This document shows positions 60,174 through 64,000 of a stretch of 64,000 nucleotides of DNA, piece by piece (positions within the stretch are counted from its first letter, which is position 1; the number at the start of each line of letters is the position of its first letter). The notes under the pieces were generated by a model. It ran no database searches and had not been told where the DNA came from. It saw nothing but the letters and a program-made list of their open reading frames with translations. The translations under genes were made by a program, and so were the position numbers. Origin of the DNA: Ginsengibacter sp963792025 (GTDB lineage Bacteria; Bacteroidota; Bacteroidia; Chitinophagales; Chitinophagaceae); contig CAWBUS010000007.1 of assembly GCA_963792025.1 (NCBI GenBank), positions 183,142 through 247,141 on the forward strand. Direction: 5' to 3'.

Positions 60174-63164
60174 TTACAATTCAGGCTTATTAAAAAATTT
60201 ACCGAAGCTAAAATTTTGTATGTCGATGCTGAAAGAAATATTTTTCCAAAAGCGTTTACCCGTAATCGTTGATTTGAAATAGTCAGCATATACCTTACTG
60301 TACATTATCGGAATATAAATGTTTACGAGGTTCTTTATAAGCGATACTTGCAAACCTGCGTCATAAATGAATTTACCTGTTGGTGCATTTGCTTTCCATA
60401 CTTCGGCATACGTTCCTGCATCTAAAAATACTTTGAGAGGAATTTTAAAAGGTAGTACCTGCAGAGGATTAAATTGCTTCGGAAAATCTGTCGTAAAATT
60501 CGCGGCCGCAAGCCAGTCATCAGTTTTTCCTATTTTACTTGCAAGCAAATCTGAACGTACTTTAAAACCACCGTCTCTTATCATTATTTGTTGCGATCGG
60601 GCACCTTGAAATTCATTTCTTCCCAGGAAGTAGTTACTGTAAGTATAATCCTCATATCCGTTGGCGCCTGTCATATTTAATTGATACCTGTCGGTTTCAA
60701 ATTGTTTCGTGATTGTTTTATCACCTAAATACATAAATTTTCCCCCAAATAATCTTACATCCAATCCACCACCTTTGGCGTAATTGAAAAAATATTTTCC
60801 CTCAAAAGCAAGTCGCACGAAATCCCTTGCCTGTTCAGCCTGCAATATTCCTAAATAGGGATATAGAGCCCGATTGTTCTCAACTTTAAGTTGTAATTGA
60901 TTAAGATAACGGTTAAGCTTAGGGTATGAAATTACATCGACCTGGTTGATGGTATCTCTTGTAAACAATAGGCCTGTTTCTTTAATGAAATAAGTTTTCC
61001 ATTGGATGCTTTTGGTAATACTGCTGCTGGCATTTTTATTTCTGAAAGTAATTTTTAATGAAGGAACAATTTTTGAGAAGCCCAGGTAATTTTGTCTTCC
61101 GGTAGAATCTGTAAATTCATCCATTGTAAATTTTTCTCCACTTACTGATATTTCTGCTTTTCTAATTAATCCATAACTTAAAAAGTTATATCCAATCTTG
61201 CCGATTCCAGTAAATGTCTTGCTGCCTGTCGCATACATTGGAGCTAATATAAAATGAAATGCAGGTTCCGGTAATGTATAATTGTGAACAAGACCGCCAA
61301 TCATAAATTTATCGTAGTAGTTATATCCAATAGCCGGTGAGAGAAACAGGTAATTGTACTTATCGGTTTCTTTAAAATTAAACAAGCCCGAAATTTTCAG
61401 ATCTTTCTTTTTCTGTGGTTCAATATTTCCTTTTTGATGTAACATGGAAAAAATAGAATCAACATTTTTTTTGGTGACATCTTCAACTACTTTTTTAAAA
61501 TCTTCAGGTTGCGGATGTTTAAACTTCCACCTGTTATAATATTCATGGAGACAACTGTCGAACAAAGGCTCGCCTACATAATCTTCCAAAACTTTCATCC
61601 ATTTTCCGGTTTTATAATAAGCCGTTAATCCATAATTCAGTTCTGAGAAATTTTCTGAACTTGTTTCAATTGGCTGATCTTTTTTGTTAACAATTTCTGT
61701 TCTGTAATCAAGATCGGTTTCATCATCTGGCAGCTTATTATTAATGAAATCATTAGCAGATTTTCGAATATCGTTACCAGTGTCTTTTATCTTCTTATAG
61801 CGATTATCGAAATAAGTATTCATACCCTCGTCCATCCATGGATGTTCTCGTTCATTGCTGGCCAAAATCCCATAGTTCCAGTTGTGGCCCACTTCATGCT
61901 CAATTGTAAATTCCAGCGATCGTTCATTTGGCATAGGTGAGATACTGGTTATTGTCGGATATTCCATGCCGCCACTAAATCCCATTTTGGCTTCAATTGC
62001 AGACACAACGTTATATGGATATTCTCCAAGCCATTTACTTCTCGTCGTTACTGCATCCTTAATGAACTGAATACTGTTTTTCCATATCTTTTTTCCGGCA
62101 GGAGTATAGTAAGCATATACGTCTATAATTCTGCCGGATGGTAATTTTAATGTATCGTGGTTTACAATGAAATCTTTATCGGCAAACCATGCAAAGTCAT
62201 GAACATTTTCTTGTTTATAATTGATAGTTTTAAACAATTCTTTTTCCTTTGTTATGGTGAAAGGATTTTGTGATACTTCTTCAATTTTCTCAACTGGGGT
62301 TGGTTTTGCTGTTGGCTTTTTAAGGCCCTTTGTCGAAGCTTTACCTTTAGGTTTAGGCGCAGGGTTTTTTTTAAACTTTGTTGTTTTGTTCGGGATTGCC
62401 TTAACCGTAATTACTTTTAATTTCTTTTTTGGCAAATGAGCTTCATCTGATTTTTCTTTTAAAAAATTCAACTCATCTACATTTTGTAATTCGCCGGTCG
62501 CCGCTACTACATAGTCTTTTGGAATTGTAATTTGAACATCAAAATTTCCAAACTCGCTATAAAATTCGCCCTGGTCTAAATACGGAATGGGATGCCATCC
62601 ATTGTTATCATAAACTGCGGGCTTCGGATACCATTGCGTAATTTGATAAGTGTTCCCTACATATCCACCTCTTGAGAAATTGAAAGGAATCTTTTCATGA
62701 AATGGAGTGGTGATTTTTATTGTGTGCCCAGGTGCAAGTGGTGTTGGCAAGATGAGTTTACTAACGTCTATATATAGCGGATGATCTTCGAGCTGGCTTG
62801 TTACTCCATCTACTTTAAAATCGAGCCTGTTAATGTACCCGCGCTGTTCATAATTACTAAAATAAAAATCGGTTCTGCCCAGTTGTAATAATTGTTCACT
62901 AAAAGCTGTACGATCATTTTTATAAGCGTTTGGCCAAAGATGAAACCAAATAAAATTGAGTGTGTCCGGCGAATTATTGGTATAATTAATTATCTCAAAC
63001 CCGTCTAATGTATTATTAACATCATCGAGCGTAACATCAATTTTATAATCTGTTTTTTGTTGAAAATAATTAGCGTAAGCATCGCTGGTTTTGTTTAATG
63101 ACTGGCAATTTGCCCACGCAAAAAAGTAAAAAATATGGAAAAATATTAATAAGAATCTTTTCAA
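60174..63164 (-). CDS. M1-type metallopeptidase fused to a C-terminal outer-membrane beta-barrel
   Basis: A 996-residue exported protein. Signal peptide at 1-20 (NCQ). The peptidase part has FAWFADKDF, GGMEYPTITSIS (the Bacteroidota form of the GxMEN motif) and HEVGHNW...WMDEG with HEXXH-x18-E at about 422-445, so zinc binding and catalysis are expected. Residues about 241-291 are a Lys/Pro-rich low-complexity insertion. From about residue 640 to the end the protein alternates short strands and turns (PAIGYNYYDKFMIGGLVHNY, ending FSIDIQNFSFGKFF), like an outer-membrane barrel. This would place the enzyme at the cell surface or in the periplasm. Confidence 0.85.
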   Translation of the reverse strand: MKRFLLIFFHIFYFFAWANCQSLNKTSDAYANYFQQKTDYKIDVTLDDVNNTLDGFEIINYTNNSPDTLNFIWFHLWPNAYKNDRTAFSEQLLQLGRTDFYFSNYEQRGYINRLDFKVDGVTSQLEDHPLYIDVSKLILPTPLAPGHTIKITTPFHEKIPFNFSRGGYVGNTYQITQWYPKPAVYDNNGWHPIPYLDQGEFYSEFGNFDVQITIPKDYVVAATGELQNVDELNFLKEKSDEAHLPKKKLKVITVKAIPNKTTKFKKNPAPKPKGKASTKGLKKPTAKPTPVEKIEEVSQNPFTITKEKELFKTINYKQENVHDFAWFADKDFIVNHDTLKLPSGRIIDVYAYYTPAGKKIWKNSIQFIKDAVTTRSKWLGEYPYNVVSAIEAKMGFSGGMEYPTITSISPMPNERSLEFTIEHEVGHNWNYGILASNEREHPWMDEGMNTYFDNRYKKIKDTGNDIRKSANDFINNKLPDDETDLDYRTEIVNKKDQPIETSSENFSELNYGLTAYYKTGKWMKVLEDYVGEPLFDSCLHEYYNRWKFKHPQPEDFKKVVEDVTKKNVDSIFSMLHQKGNIEPQKKKDLKISGLFNFKETDKYNYLFLSPAIGYNYYDKFMIGGLVHNYTLPEPAFHFILAPMYATGSKTFTGIGKIGYNFLSYGLIRKAEISVSGEKFTMDEFTDSTGRQNYLGFSKIVPSLKITFRNKNASSSITKSIQWKTYFIKETGLLFTRDTINQVDVISYPKLNRYLNQLQLKVENNRALYPYLGILQAEQARDFVRLAFEGKYFFNYAKGGGLDVRLFGGKFMYLGDKTITKQFETDRYQLNMTGANGYEDYTYSNYFLGRNEFQGARSQQIMIRDGGFKVRSDLLASKIGKTDDWLAAANFTTDFPKQFNPLQVLPFKIPLKVFLDAGTYAEVWKANAPTGKFIYDAGLQVSLIKNLVNIYIPIMYSKVYADYFKSTITGKRFWKNISFSIDIQNFSFGKFFNKPEL

Positions 63165-63228
63165 AACAGTTATTTCATCAAATATAAAAAATATATGTAC
63201 CGTAAGATATAAGCAAACAAAATGAAAT

Positions 63229-64000
63229 TCATTTCCCTTTTCCCAATAAAATAATTCTTATTGTATGAATCATTATTTTAAAATCGAGTGCTAACGAAAT
63301 ATTTTCGATGTAAATAATATCATATTTCATTCTTTCAATCATTTCTTCAAGATTTTCCGCGTAGCCAAATTTTACCATTCCCCAGCTCGTTAATCCAGGT
63401 TTAACTTTTAATAAGAGTTTATATTCGGGATAATTTTCCGCAATACAATCAATATAATATTTTCTCTCTGGCCTGGGCCCAACAAGACTCATTTCCCCTC
63501 TTAATATATTCCACAGTTGAGGAAGTTCATCAAGTCTCCACCTTCGCATTATTTTGCCCCAGTTCGTAATTCTTTCGTCATGTTGGCTGCTGAGCAATGG
63601 ACCGTTTTTTTCGGCACCTGTTATCATAGAGCGGAATTTGTAAATGGTAAATGGTTTGCCCTTATAACCGATTCTTTCCTGTAAAAAGATATTTCTTCCG
63701 CCGATGATAACTTCGTTCTAACGGCAGCATAAAGTATGAGTGGGGAGAGAGGGAGAAATCCGGAAACTGAGACGAGGACATCGATAAGCCGTTTGATATT
63801 TTGCTGCCATGCTTCCATTAATCCCAAATGAATTTCAATTAATGGCGTACCCATAACATTGGTGGTTTTAACGGCGCCACTGAGAATATCTAATTTATCG
63901 GGAACCATTTTTACATTAACTTCATTTTCGTTGATCAGTTGTAAAATTTTTTCAAGCTTTACTTTTTCATTATTTTCAAGAGCGATTATAACTTCTTTTA
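63229..64000 (-). pseudogene. Polyprenyl glycosylphosphotransferase (sugar transferase) with a -1 frameshift near 63716; cut by window edge
   Basis: Starts exopolysaccharide or O-antigen synthesis by moving a sugar phosphate to the lipid carrier. The part from 64000 to 63624 reads EVIIALENNEKVKLEK, then MVPDKLDILSGAV and IKRLIDVLVS (start of the catalytic domain), and breaks after LYAAVRT. The other frame resumes with EVIIGGRNIFLQERIGYKG, then KFRSMITGAEKNG, RRWRLDELPQLWNILRGEM and SLVGPRPERKYY, ending at 63229. One missing base at 63714-63717 joins them. The catalytic core is split, so the gene is inactive as sequenced unless the base call is wrong. The upstream half is outside the window. 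Confidence 0.85.

Noticed and set aside
1..64000. CRISPR arrays, tRNA or rRNA genes, complete insertion sequences, prophage modules
   Set aside because: None seen: no regularly spaced repeats, no tRNA-like cloverleaf in the gaps examined by eye, and no transposase or integrase in any frame. A dedicated tRNA search could still overrule this.

Overview
The window looks like the chromosome of a Bacteroidota bacterium, most likely a relative of the Chitinophagaceae (family-level placement is inference). Supporting signs are a SusC/SusD pair followed by a DUF1735 lipoprotein, an archaeal-type ProS, ORF6N and DUF3467 proteins, many outer-membrane barrel proteins, A+T-rich DNA, weak Shine-Dalgarno signals, and promoters of the Bacteroidota form (TTTG, 19-20 nt, TAnnTTTG). 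I see no rRNA, tRNA, CRISPR array, complete insertion sequence or prophage.

Layout. 1-9.3 kb: proS start (cut by the window edge), a Tyr/Asn-rich lipoprotein, an OmpP1/FadL-like porin, an ORF6N protein, miaA, cca and lon. 9.5-20.6 kb: mainly minus-strand metabolism and division genes (FAH-family hydrolase, pth, ftsK, aroK, glutaryl-CoA-type dehydrogenase, pyrF, PaiB-like, kynU), then yigZ and a 3-hydroxyacyl-CoA dehydrogenase meeting tail to tail. 20.8-27.4 kb: small envelope proteins, a DEDDy exonuclease, a frameshifted membrane protein, gcvP and a frameshifted YkgJ-like gene. 27.5-33.9 kb: pepT, exbB-exbD, divergent prmC/ribD, mrp and a carboxypeptidase-regulatory-like protein. 34.2-38.6 kb: the str genes (rpsL, rpsG, fusA) and ilvE. 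38.6-45.7 kb: rdgB with an unknown partner, an ECF sigma factor with its likely anti-sigma protein, a thioesterase, comA-aroE, and a TPR protein. 45.8-50.2 kb: yidC, rplY, prs, radC. 50.2-51.9 kb: a toxin-antitoxin patch (hicAB with broken hicA, then parDE) and a DUF3467 protein. 52.0-57.7 kb: the SusC/SusD/DUF1735 operon. 58.2-64 kb: isoaspartyl peptidase, ispD, remnant of a larger gene, an M1 peptidase carrying an outer-membrane barrel, and a frameshifted sugar transferase running off the window.

How the genes fit together. Most are core: translation (proS, miaA, cca, pth, prmC, rpsL, rpsG, fusA, rplY), protein quality control and membrane insertion (lon, yidC), chromosome segregation and nucleotides (ftsK, radC, rdgB, prs, pyrF) and cofactors, isoprenoids and aromatics (ribD, ispD, aroK, aroE). 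ExbBD probably energises SusC-type TonB-dependent uptake.

The main pattern beyond ordinary annotation is that five accessory loci carry single-base frameshifts, six indels in all, while the core genes read through cleanly. Other points worth checking are a heptanucleotide repeat inside prmC, a 13-codon repeat in the ORF6N gene, and a fusA gene that appears to be transcribed separately from rpsL-rpsG. I did not find a convincing undescribed multi-gene system.
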